Part shown: in pieces, positions 53,948 to 62,604 of the stretch | How positions within the stretch are numbered: the first letter of the stretch is position 1 | Layout: each line of letters begins with the position of its first letter | Assembly: GCF_950295315.1 (NCBI RefSeq) | Contig: NC_080175.1 | Coordinates: forward strand, 89,242,161 to 89,306,160 | Direction: 5' to 3' | DNA: 64,000 bases | DNA from: Erinaceus europaeus | Lineage: Eukaryota > Chordata > Mammalia > Eulipotyphla > Erinaceidae | Translations under genes and position numbers: made by a program | The notes under the pieces: model-generated | The model's database searches: none | Seen by the model: the letters and a program-made list of their open reading frames with translations, nothing else | Told to the model about the DNA's origin: nothing

Positions 53948-54162
53948 AGGGGACCAAGTGGTGGATCACCTGATTGAATGCACATGTTACAATGTATAAG
54001 GACCCAGGTTCAAGCCCCTGATCCCCACCTGCAGAAGGAAAGCATCACAGTCAGTGAAGCGGTGCTGAAGGTGTCGTCCTATCTCTCCTCCATCTCCCAT
54101 CTCCCTCTTAGTTTCCCTCTGACTCTACCCAATAAATAATAAGTTAATCAAATTTAAAGAAT
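53948..54162 (+). mobile_element. SINE type B, second of a tandem pair
   Basis: GGGGACCAAGTGGTGGATCA, GGTTCAAGCCCC, CCACCTGCAGAAGGAAAGC, CT-rich stretch, AATAAATAATAAG tail. It starts right at the tail of the previous copy. Confidence 0.85.
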
Positions 54163-54224
54163 GCCCTATTAAACTCCGACAAATAGTTTCCATCTTCACT
54201 GTTATTCAATTGCCCACAACAGAT

Positions 54225-54308
54225 TTTATTTTGTTCTTTTTATCCATTTGTGTAGACTCATAGAAAGAGACAGAGGGAGAGAGAAAGAAACCACAGCATC
54301 AAAGTTTG

Positions 54309-54310
<2 letters not shown>
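54225..54310 (-). mobile_element. SINE tail relic, minus strand
   Basis: TTCTTTTTATCCATTTGTGT then AAAGAGACAGAGGGAGAGAG and AACCACAGCATCAAAG, the complement of a SINE CT-rich part and body start, next to a GT repeat. Confidence 0.5.

Positions 54311-54350
<40 letters not shown>
54309..54350. repeat. (GT)n microsatellite
   Basis: About 20 GT units. His/Thr frames across it are artefacts. Confidence 0.95.
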
Positions 54351-55097
54351 TGTTTTCCCTCACATGTAATTTTTCTGTGGTCTTTATAATGCCTGGTGCA
54401 TTTAACTGCATCTGAGAACAGCGTACTAATAAAATATTTAGCATTGACAATGGGTATGGATTTTATTTTAAATTTTTCTATAATCACATTGTTTCTTTAT
54501 ATGTGGGAAAGATATTCTGGAGTTAATACAAAATGAAGTAAATATTAATTATATTTAGTCCGCCTCTTTCAATTTGAATTATTAACCCATGTTTAACAAT
54601 CTTGACTTTCATGTTCCCTATTGAGACAGAGATGAATATTGATTACTATGCCTTAGTATTACTTCCTTTTATATTTCTTCTCTTAAAACAAGAGAAGTAT
54701 GCTTTTTAAAGCCACATTTGAAAAAAATCATTTTGTAGTTAAAAGTAATTCAAGGTATTTTTGATTCTGACAATGAGAAGCACTCATTTGAAATATGGAA
54801 AGAGAAAGCTGTGTAGAGTCAATATTCCCATAGTCATGAAGGTGGCACTGACTTCAACTCTAATAGACTTATGTTAAAATTGATAGCCATGTATTTATGT
54901 CTGTTTAGCTTTTCTACTATGATTTTAGAAGCTGTCTGTCTGTGTCAAATAATGTCCAGGTTGGACAACAATACTTGGTGTCTGTTTCTTTTAGACTCTT
55001 AGCAGCAGTAGAGATGAAATAGGACATCGATTCTTCCATTTACACCTATGATAAATTCTCCTAGAACTAGGCAAAAAAATCAAAATCAAGAACTCAT
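54351..55097. other. Unique AT-rich DNA
   Basis: No repeat or gene recognised. Confidence 0.5.
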
Positions 55098-55420
55098 TGG
55101 GAGGGTCCAGGCGGTAGTGCAGCGGGTTAAGTGCACATGGTGAAATAGGAGGGACCAGCTTCAGTATCCTGGTTTCCAGTCCTCGCCTCTGCACCTGCAG
55201 GGGGGTCGCTTCATAGGTGCTGAAGCAGGTCTATAGTTGTCTTTCTCCGCCCCCCCCCGTCTTCCTCTCCTCTCTTGATTTCTCTCTGTCCTATCCAACA
55301 ACAATGACAGCAATAACAACAATAAAAACAACAATAACACTGATAAATAACAAGGGCAACAAGAAGCAGTGGATTCATAGTGCAGGCACCAATCCCCAGC
55401 AATAACCCTGGAGGCAAATG
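55098..55420 (+). mobile_element. SINE type A, long form
   Basis: GGTCCAGGCGGTAGTGCAGC head, CCACCTGCAG-like body (CTGCACCTGCAGGGGGGTCG), a C10 run, CAACAACAATGACAGC, ACAAGGGCAACAAG and 3' module AGCAGTGGATTCATAGTGCA. The B box is mutated. Confidence 0.9.
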
Positions 55421-55421
55421 A

Positions 55422-55461
<40 letters not shown>

Positions 55462-55576
55462 GGAGAAAGAAAGAAAAGAAAGAAGGAAAGGAAAGGAAAG
55501 GAAAGAAAAGAAAAGCAAAGAAAAGAAAAGAAAAAGAAAAAGAAAAGGGAAAAGAAAAAGAAAAAGAAAAAAGAAT
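55421..55576. repeat. (GAAA)n / purine-rich tract
   Basis: GAAA repeats grading into AAAGG and AAAAG motifs, about 155 bp of almost pure purine on the plus strand, grown from the SINE tail. Phe-rich frames on the minus strand are artefacts. Confidence 0.95.
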
Positions 55577-55619
55577 AAAAACTCATTGGGATAATGTGTT
55601 GCTTTATCATGTAACCAAC

Positions 55620-56018
55620 TGCAGGGATAGCCTGAGGGTGCTTCTTCCCCAGCACATGCTCTCTGGGTTGGAGAGAACTTGACTGGAGCCAACCTAGGCT
55701 GCTGAGTGGGAAAGGGATCAGGGAGAGGGATCAGGAACTTGTGTTGGGCTATTGTCGCAGGAGAGAGACTCTGGGACTCGGGGAGCTGGAAGGCAATCCA
55801 ATGTGTGTTTAATCAGAAAAGAAGATTATTTTATACATCCCAAGAAGGAAGTGGTAGGGTGTGACAAGGAGAGGGGGTGGAGTGAAAAGAGAGTGCAAAC
55901 CAGTGGGGATCAAACCAGCGCCCTGCAGACAGGGCGGGTCTCAGATAAAACAGCGATTATGTAAATAGACCCCAGCCTTAAGCAATGGAGCAGGGAGGAG
56001 TTGGCTTACTGCCCAACA
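55620..56018 (-). mobile_element. Solo LTR of class II ERV, 399 bp
   Basis: On the minus strand it begins TGTTGGGCAGTAAGCC and ends GGCTATCCCTGCA. A perfect 6-bp duplication ACCAAC flanks it (55614-55619 and 56019-56024). A TATA box (TATAAAA, plus 55829-55835) and an ATTAAA poly(A) signal (plus 55808-55813) match those of the 3' LTR at 57010-57457, and the U5 parts align closely. The U3 parts differ in the middle. Internal sequence is gone, so it arose by LTR-LTR recombination. Confidence 0.95.
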
Positions 56019-56024
56019 ACCAAC

Positions 56025-56851
56025 CAGAGCTCAAAACTGGCTCCCACCACATTGTAGAAAGTTTCAGTGCCCTAGTCTCTTTCATTCTCACTTTGTCTGC
56101 TACCTACCTTCTCTCTGAAATAGTCATCCTAAAGTGATGAAGCTCTAGTGATGAAAAAAATCAAACTCTTCTGATAATTAAGTCAAATATTCTTTATCTA
56201 CATTTAAATTATTTTTTCCAAAACTGAATTTTTATTTCCATTTGATGCTAAAATAATAACTTTTCATGTGTACTGCAATCAATTTATTTATACTGAGTAA
56301 GTCTCTAGGGAATATTGCAATGAAAATGCAATTGTATAAGACATGGATACTGAGAAGAATAACAAAGCAGAATACCAAATGTTTGTTCCTCGTCATTTTC
56401 CAACTAAATGTGAGTTAAACGTACCTCCTATCTACTCAGGTTCCTCACACATGAAAACAATGACTAGAGTAGGTGTTGTTTATGGTGTTGGTTAACTTCA
56501 GGATACTAGGAACTTCTGCTTGAGTGATTTAAGGTCAAGGGGAAGGTATTAAGCTAAGAACAGAGCAAAGAAAAGAAGCATATTCCTCTTGTTCGTTTTA
56601 CTGAAAATTTATTCACCTAGAATATACTTTAACACTGGACCCTTAAAATTATGGATGGGCAATCTATTTTGAGGTATGTAAAAGTTAAAATAACTTAAAG
56701 ATAGTTGCTTTGGGTCAAGAGTAAGCTGTGAATTAGTTTGGTTCTATCTTTCAGTGTTAATTGATGCTCAATAAATTGCATTTTTATTTGTGAGATTAAT
56801 ACCAGAATTAATTTCCAATGCATTTAAGTTGTTGAAAGTTTCCAGTTATTT
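56025..56851. other. Unique AT-rich DNA
   Basis: No repeat or gene recognised. Confidence 0.5.
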
Positions 56852-57009
56852 TAAAATATTTATTTATTTATTCCCCTTTGTTGCCCTTGTTTTACTGTTA
56901 TTATTGTTGTTGTCGTGTTGTAAGGAGGGGAAGACAGAGAGTGGGAGAAAGAAAGATAAGACACCTGCAGACCTGTTTCACCGCCTGTGAAGCGACTCTC
57001 CTGCAGGTG
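56852..57009 (-). mobile_element. SINE type A split by the provirus
   Basis: ATTTATTTATTTATTCCCC tail side, TTGTTGTTGTCGTGTTG, ACACCTGCAGACCTGTTTCA and CGCCTGTGAAGCGACTCTCC, stopping at CTGCAGGTG. The head is missing because the provirus begins at 57010. The rest should lie beyond the right edge. Confidence 0.9.
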
Positions 57010-57457
57010 TGCCGGGATAGCCTGAGGGTACTTCTTCCCGAGCTAGTGCTCTCTGGGTTGGAGAGAACTCAACTGGAGCTGATCTAGGCTGCTGTGTGGG
57101 AGAGGGATCAGGAACGCGTGCTGCACCAACTTCCGCAGGAGATACACTCTGGAACTCTCGGAGCCGGAAAGCAATTTCCAAGTGTCTTTAATCAGAAGAG
57201 CAGCTGTTTTTATACTCTCCAAGTAGGGTGGAAACAGGATGTGATATAGAGAGGGTGGAGAGAAAAGTGACTGGTGAAAATCAGAGTGTGACAAGGAGGG
57301 GGCGGAACAGGCGAGAATCCTATAACTGAACCACCAATGCCCTGGAGTGCTTTATGTAAAAGTGATTTATGTAAATAGACCAAAGCTTTGGATCAGTAAA
57401 TCCCTATATAGCCATATGGATAAGAAGAAGCCAGGGGGAGATGGCAACTACCCAACA
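57010..57457 (-). repeat. 3' LTR, 448 bp
   Basis: Minus strand TGTTGGGTAGTTGCC at the start and CTATCCCGGCA at the end. TATA box TATAAAAA at plus 57207-57214. ATTAAA poly(A) signal at plus 57187-57192, about 20 bp downstream of the TATA, so R is short and the signal lies at its start. U5 is about 170 bp and matches the solo LTR at 55620. U3 contains a 33-bp tRNA-Gly-like segment (57308-57340). Left flank CAGGTG (57004-57009) is the expected 6-bp target duplication; its partner would lie outside the window. Confidence 0.93.
57308..57340 (-). other. tRNA-Gly(GCC) 5'-half-like segment in LTR U3
   Basis: The minus strand reads GCATTGGTGGTTCAGT, then TATAGG in place of GGTAGA, then ATTCTCGCCTG. 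Compared with tRNA-Gly(GCC) as I remember it, 30 of 33 positions match, covering the acceptor 5' strand, D arm with A box, and anticodon-stem 5' strand into the loop. There is no 3' half, so it is not a tRNA gene. The solo LTR at 55.9 kb shares only the first few bases (GGGC..TGGT) here. Confidence 0.75.
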
Positions 57458-57476
57458 TCTCCCCCTTTCTTTTTAA
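57458..57476 (-). promoter_or_regulatory. Polypurine tract
   Basis: The minus strand reads AAAAAGAAAGGGGGAGA immediately before the LTR TG. The tract resists RNase H and primes plus-strand DNA synthesis. It fixes the LTR boundary at 57457. Confidence 0.93.
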
Positions 57477-58677
57477 CTTTTTGCCATAGTATCAGGAGTG
57501 TGGGGCACTTTGTGAGGCAGGGAGACTGATAAGAGGCACACCTTTTTTGGGGTTCTACTGTCCCTCCTTGCTCAACCTCTCCGTGGAGAGAGAGACTAAC
57601 AGGATTGACACACCCCTCAGGCTCAAGCCCTTCCAAGCTCAACCATATCCTCACAATTCCCCAACATCTTCCTCTTACTTAATGGCCATATATAACTGGG
57701 TCAATGTCTGTAAAAGGCTTCATCTCTGTCAGGGGAATAGCAGTGTAGGGGTGAACGGAAACCTGTTGGGAAGAAAGCAGAATGATAGTGTGTAAGTGTC
57801 TTCAAAAATAACTAGCACAAGACAGGGAGGGATAAGTAAGAGTAGCAAGAGACAGAGTGAGCCTGATGGGTGGAGGAGTGGGGGCCTGATAAGCCGAGGG
57901 GCTAGAGGGGTGATCTGGCATTGCAAAATCCCGAGTCAGCCTGCTACAGTCATTCTTCAAGAAGTCCAGGAGTATAAAAGGAGTGTCCAGCAAGTTCTAT
58001 AGAAGCATCAGTCCAATGTCAACGGCCAGGAAATAAATGCCACACGTCTATCTTGATGGAGGAGGACGGCCACCGGAACTTTTCTTCTCTGTAGAGAGTG
58101 ACCTGGAACCGCCAAAACATGATGGGCGAAACAGAAGCAGGAAGAGCAGACACCGATGGTTGAGAGAAAGGCAGTAGGAAAGTCTTGTCCTTCGGAGTCT
58201 GTGAATCAGGTTCTCCAGATCGTGTCAGGTCACATCATGGGTTTCTGGGGATGGCTGTAATTGTGGGTGATGTCAGAGGTCAGGGGTCCAAGATGGATTT
58301 CTGGGGATTCTATATGAGCAGATGCTTCTTTATGCGAAGGCTTGTCATAGCTGTAGTCAATTACTTATGAAAAAACTTTGTAACAAATTAGAAGTTTACT
58401 ACAATTGATAACTCAATGATTATAACTGGTTTAGGTATCTTTATAATTTTGTGTAAAGGTCATCTTACGTGACCTCATGTAGCAGTCTTTATATAGCAAA
58501 GTTTTCATACCGAGTTTAAGTTACATATATTGATTCTTGACTATTTTTACATTGGGTTTTTAAGCAAACTCAGGTTACTAGAGTTAACACATTTTAGTGA
58601 CATTTTTTTTTTTTGGTACATTTACAATATCAGATTGATGCCAAATTTGTTGTGGATTAATTTCCACAAGATAGCTT

Positions 58678-58714
58678 ACAGGACATTTTTGGGGGCCCTC
58701 CAAAAATGTCCTGT
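58678..58714. repeat. Perfect hairpin, 15-bp arms
   Basis: Arms ACAGGACATTTTTGG (58678-58692) and CCAAAAATGTCCTGT (58700-58714) around a 7-nt spacer GGGCCCT. An RNA copy of either strand would fold into a stable stem. It lies in the provirus 3' region, where some simple retroviruses carry a constitutive transport element. Confidence 0.9.
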
Positions 58715-59080
58715 ATAGAGAATTTGTATTTTAACTTAGGAGATGATGAATTGTCACATTGAATATTTAGAGTTTTACCTTAAACACTCAGTTACTTAAA
58801 TGAATTGATTTTACCTCTTCTCGTAAAAATGTAACTTCGAAGTTACGATTTAACTGTCAAGTTAATGTTTACCAAACTTGAAACACGCATATTAAACATA
58901 TAGTTTATAACACACAGGAGGAGAAAAACTTGTAAATAAGATATATCATTTCAAATGTAAATTTAGAACTACTGTCATAGTTGAACCATCTTTACTCACA
59001 CAGTTTAAGACTAAACATTTCATATTGATATCAAGACTTAAAAAAGAAATCAAAAGGGGGAATGAACAATTTTTGGACTG

Positions 59081-59100
59081 TTTCTGGACGTCTCCAGAAA
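59081..59100. repeat. Short perfect hairpin
   Basis: TTTCTGGA, CGTC, TCCAGAAA: 8-bp arms with a 4-nt loop. A less perfect repeat of the same word (GCGTCCAG) follows at about 59112. Confidence 0.7.
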
Positions 59101-59194
59101 CCATGGCTGCGTCCAGCCGTTTGATATAAAGTCAGTTAACTTTCAGAGTACTCTGAGCACAATGGGTCATACAAAAATTTTGGTCACTCAACTC

Positions 59195-59235
59195 ACTCAA
59201 TTTTTTTTTTTTTTTCACTCACTCACTCACAAAAC
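59195..59235. repeat. T run and (CTCA)n
   Basis: T13 followed by TCACTCACTCACTCACAAAA, a simple tetranucleotide repeat inside the provirus 3' region. Confidence 0.85.
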
Positions 59236-59329
59236 ACAACTGGCCAGTCATAGCATAAGACATTCATTCGGGGGGGGGGAGAGTTCTGTGAATCAGATTT
59301 TTTTTTTTTTTTGATTCTGCCATGCTGTA

Positions 59330-61990
59330 TTATGGATCCTGGGGTGCATCCTGTAGCCAGTCCTCTTGCAGCCAGTCTTCTTGCAGTGTTTCTTGTTCTT
59401 CAGGGATATCAGCACCATCATGTGGGTATTGCCGGACATGGCGGGCAGGAACCCAAACAGGCTTGGAGTAATTTTGTGGAAAAATACATGCGAAACCCCT
59501 CCCCATAGTCAACAGGGGGTCAGGTCCTTTCCAAATTTTATCAAGTGGGTCTTTCCATTTGACTTTAATAGCTGGGAGGGTGGGTGGTGTTTGCCAATGA
59601 AGAATTATAGGAGGTTGGTCGGAGTTTTTGTAAATATTAAAGAGATTTAATGTAGTTAAGGCTTTTGCCAGCTGGATATTAGGGGGGTACATTTCCCCTT
59701 TTTCTTTATTTAATTGAGCCTTAAGAGTTTGATGGGCCCTCTCAACAATGCCTTGTCCCTGTGGATTATACGGAATGCCTGTAGTATGAGTAATGTTCCA
59801 GAGGGAACAAAAATCTTTAAATTGTTTGCTGGTAAAATCAGGTCCATTATCCGTTTTAAGTTGAAGATGTAAGCCCATTACAGCAAAACAGGAGAGCATA
59901 TGGCTTATAAGCTTTTTTGAGTTTTCTCCAGTTTGAGCTGTAGCCCACATAAACTTAGAGAAGGTATCAATTGAGACGAACACATATTTTTGTTTGCCAA
60001 AGTTAGGTATGTGGGTAACATCAATTTGCCAAAGAGCGTTGGCTTTTAAACCTCGAGGATTAACCCCTAGAGTCTGAATAGCAGGTGTTTTGATTAGACC
60101 TGCACAGGAGGAACATGTAGCAAGAATACATTTTAACTGTGGCAGAGGAATATCAGGAAATCGAGCTCGAAGACCTTTAAGATTAACATGGGTTAGGGAA
60201 TGAAAGTCAGCAGGATTAGAGACAGAGGCTAGGAGAATTCCTGTGGAGGCAAGGCGGTCAGCTGCAGCATTCCCTTCGGACAGGGGACCAGGAAGAGGGC
60301 TGTGGGAACGTAGGTGCTGAACGTACAGTGGATGGGTTCGAGAACAGAGCATAGAGGCAATTTGAATTAAAAGAGGAGAAAGTGGGTTGTCATCAATTCT
60401 TACATAAGATCGAGCAAGCCATGGAAGTAAGTTAACAGTATACACACTGTCAGAAAAAAGGTTGAAGGATTCTGGTACAGCTTTTAATGCAAGGAAAACA
60501 GCATAAAGTTCTTTGTACTGAGGGGAATTATCAGGAAGTTCAGTAAAGAGAGGTTTGGGGTATTGCTGGTCTGGATAATATATAAGGGCAGCAGCTCCCT
60601 TTTTTCCACCATCAGTGAACACTGTAGGAGCAGAGGGGATGGGATCTCGAGAGAAAAGTTTAGGTACTAGTAGAGGCAACAGAGGTAAAGAAGCTATCAA
60701 ATTATTAGAGGGAAAATGATTATCTAATTGTCCTGGAAAACCCATTAAACTTATGGCAAAACGAGAATGGTGGCGTATGAGCCATTCTGTATCAGTGAGA
60801 GAAAAGGGAAGAATGATTGAATCTGGTTCCCTTCCTAAGACCTGAACCGATCTGTTTCTTTCTTGGCGAACCATAAATGCTAAGGCATCAATCTCGGTAA
60901 GGAGTCTTGGAGCTCCGCCTACTGGCGTATGAAGCCATTTGAGAACGCCATGTTTCTGCCACAATGCCCCCACTACCGTGGGGGTGGAGTTAAAGATTAG
61001 AAGATTTACTGGAGAGGAGGGGGAGAATCGAACGAGGTGCATGTCCTGGAGAGCCTGGTTAACTTTTTCCAGAGCCAAGGATGCTTCGGGGGTTAACATA
61101 CGCTTTGAGGAGGGCTGTTTGTTTCCTTTTAACAGATCGAACAGTGGTTGCAGGCAGCTCGTAGGCAGATAAAGATACTGCCTAAGCCAATTCAAATTTC
61201 CAAGAAAACTTTGTAAAGAAGCAAGAGTGAGATTAGAAGGAAAAGTAACACAAGGTTTTAAAGGACGAATCTGCGTTAGGGAAATCTCTGAGCCTAAGAA
61301 AGATATTGGAGGGATTAGCTGTATCTTCTCAGGAGCTACATTAAGTCCACTTCTCTTTAAGGCAGGGATTAGAAAATCACGTAGGGCGGAGAGATCTGTA
61401 TCTAATTCTCCCCATATTAACACGTCATCCATATAATGAAAAACCTTAAGGCCCTTATGAATATATGGAAAAAGGGCAGATTTAACAACCTCTTGACAAA
61501 TAGTAGGACTATTAGCCATGCCCTGGGGCAGTACCACCCATTCAAATCTATTGGCAGGGCTGGCATTATTAATAGAAGGAACAGAGAAAGCAAAACGTTT
61601 ACAATCTTGTGGGTGTAAGGGAATAGAGAAAAAACAATCCTGTATATCAATAGCTATGATTGGAATTCCTGTGGGAATTGCAGAAGCAAGAGGCAAACCC
61701 CTTTGGGGGGAGCCCCAAACCTGCATGGTTTTATTAACTGCACGAAGATCTTGGAGGAGGCGCCATTTTCCTGAGCGCTTTTTAATTACAAAGACTGGAG
61801 TATTCCATGGGCTCCGAGAATGACGAATGTGTCCCAACGATAACTGCTCTTGGACGAGTTTTTTAAAAATTTCTAGCTTCTCCCTAGGCAAAGGCCACTG
61901 TTCCACCCAGACAGGCTCATTAGAAAGCCAATCTAAGCGGGGAGTTCTGTTACGAACAGTGGCAGTTAGTATTGGGGGTGCTGGTTGGGT
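59330..61990 (-). CDS. pol: pol: reverse transcriptase, RNase H, integrase
   Basis: Open from just after an in-frame TAG at 61991-61993 to 59330. It has no own start and is reached by -1 frameshift from pro. Residues below count from the first Met at 61906. RT: DLRAVNK (53-59), AIDIQD with Asp87, YMDD (158-161). RNase H: TDGG (431-434), Glu466, Asp486 and GNAAAD ending at Asp550. Integrase: zinc-binding HSLTH (569-573) and CSSC (598-601), then catalytic Asp629 (QIDVTH), Asp686 (TDNGPD) and Glu722 (VERAHQ), a DD35E spacing. The C terminus holds a WVPARHVR block and a small repeat EDWLQEDWLQ. All catalytic residues are present and there is no stop. The enzyme copies viral RNA and inserts the DNA. 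Family: betaretrovirus-like, class II. Confidence 0.95.
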   Translation of the reverse strand, partial: TQPAPPILTATVRNRTPRLDWLSNEPVWVEQWPLPREKLEIFKKLVQEQLSLGHIRHSRSPWNTPVFVIKKRSGKWRLLQDLRAVNKTMQVWGSPQRGLPLASAIPTGIPIIAIDIQDCFFSIPLHPQDCKRFAFSVPSINNASPANRFEWVVLPQGMANSPTICQEVVKSALFPYIHKGLKVFHYMDDVLIWGELDTDLSALRDFLIPALKRSGLNVAPEKIQLIPPISFLGSEISLTQIRPLKPCVTFPSNLTLASLQSFLGNLNWLRQYLYLPTSCLQPLFDLLKGNKQPSSKRMLTPEASLALEKVNQALQDMHLVRFSPSSPVNLLIFNSTPTVVGALWQKHGVLKWLHTPVGGAPRLLTEIDALAFMVRQERNRSVQVLGREPDSIILPFSLTDTEWLIRHHSRFAISLMGFPGQLDNHFPSNNLIASLPLLPLLVPKLFSRDPIPSAPTVFTDGGKKGAAALIYYPDQQYPKPLFTELPDNSPQYKELYAVFLALKAVPESFNLFSDSVYTVNLLPWLARSYVRIDDNPLSPLLIQIASMLCSRTHPLYVQHLRSHSPLPGPLSEGNAAADRLASTGILLASVSNPADFHSLTHVNLKGLRARFPDIPLPQLKCILATCSSCAGLIKTPAIQTLGVNPRGLKANALWQIDVTHIPNFGKQKYVFVSIDTFSKFMWATAQTGENSKKLISHMLSCFAVMGLHLQLKTDNGPDFTSKQFKDFCSLWNITHTTGIPYNPQGQGIVERAHQTLKAQLNKEKGEMYPPNIQLAKALTTLNLFNIYKNSDQPPIILHWQTPPTLPAIKVKWKDPLDKIWKGPDPLLTMGRGFACIFPQNYSKPVWVPARHVRQYPHDGADIPEEQETLQEDWLQEDWLQDAPQDP

Positions 61991-62597
61991 CTAGCAGTCT
62001 CATAGGAGTGAGTGTGGTGTCCTGCAGAGGTGTCTGAGGATATCACTACATCTAAAGATTCCAGCAAGTCTCTTCCCAATAAATTGGTGCTTATATCAGC
62101 TATTAAAGGCTGAAAGCGTCCGGTAGTCCCTTCTGGATCTTCCCACACAAGGGAATCTCGTGTGCGGAATGCCTGAGTCAATCCTCCAACACCATGTAAG
62201 CGTGGTCCTGGGAGGAGTTCCCAACTCTGGGGAACCTCTGCTTGTCTTAATATTGTCTTATCTGCTCCCGTGTCAATCAAACACTTAAAAGGAATATTAC
62301 CAATCTTTACTGTCATAGTTGGGTGACCCCTTTCTAAAACAGGGGTGGTCCATAAAATCTCAGGCTCTGAATTCGAGCTGTTCTCTTGCTCCAGCCGGTT
62401 ATTTCTATGCTGGAAGTTCCCACATACCACGGGTTCCTCCTTCTGCTCACCCTCTGTTATTGTTACTTGGCGTGGTGGGTATAGCGACGGATTGGGTCCC
62501 AAGCTGGGCTTCTGTTTGTGGAAGAAGGGCACAGCACCAAGCGGGCGACCTGCTTCCTTCCCTCTTGGGGGCGGGGCTAAGGGAAGCCCCATACCTA
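61966..62597 (-). CDS. pro: pro: aspartic protease
   Basis: Frame -1 relative to gag; it begins at the slippery site 62598-62604 and stops at 61966. The first ~90 codons are a linker. The protease core shows the active-site motif CLIDTGADKT (about residue 105-114 from the Met at 62592), a flap-like stretch around HGVGG, and the C-terminal LLGRDLLESL helix typical of retropepsins. Works as a dimer to cut Gag and Gag-Pro-Pol during maturation. About 210 codons; I see no dUTPase domain, which many betaretroviruses have here. The last codons overlap the pol frame (61990-61966). Intact. Confidence 0.93.
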
Positions 62598-62604
62598 GTT
62601 TAAA
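62558..62604 (-). promoter_or_regulatory. gag-pro -1 frameshift signal
   Basis: Slippery heptamer TTTAAAC (62604-62598), in the gag frame as T TTA AAC, immediately before the gag TAG. After a 7-nt spacer, stem 1 is GGGGCT (62590-62585) with AGCCCC (62578-62573). Its loop TCCCT (62584-62580) can pair with AGGGA (62563-62559), forming an H-type pseudoknot. Slippage puts ribosomes into the pro frame, which is open from here. Heptamer, spacer and pseudoknot together fit retroviral frameshift sites. Confidence 0.9.

Larger units (their letters stand above)
57477..59329 (-). other. Non-coding 3' region of provirus, no env recognised
   Basis: About 1.85 kb between the pol stop and the polypurine tract. 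The longest minus-strand frames are under 70 codons and show no surface or transmembrane envelope motifs. The part nearest the LTR (57480-58350) has ordinary base composition. The part at 58350-59060 is very AT-rich. It contains two perfect hairpins (58678-58714 and 59081-59100). It may be a degenerate or replaced env, or an RNA export/packaging region. Confidence 0.7.

Noticed and set aside
55161..55692. Phe/Ser-rich minus-strand frames of 105-164 codons
   Set aside because: Translation of a GAAA tract plus a SINE body.
59037..59066. Purine tract AAGAAATCAAAAGGGGGAATG on the plus strand, like a gammaretroviral polypurine tract followed by TG
   Set aside because: No TATA, poly(A) signal or TG..CA LTR follows on the plus strand, and the region is inside the minus-strand provirus. 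The real tract is at 57458-57476.
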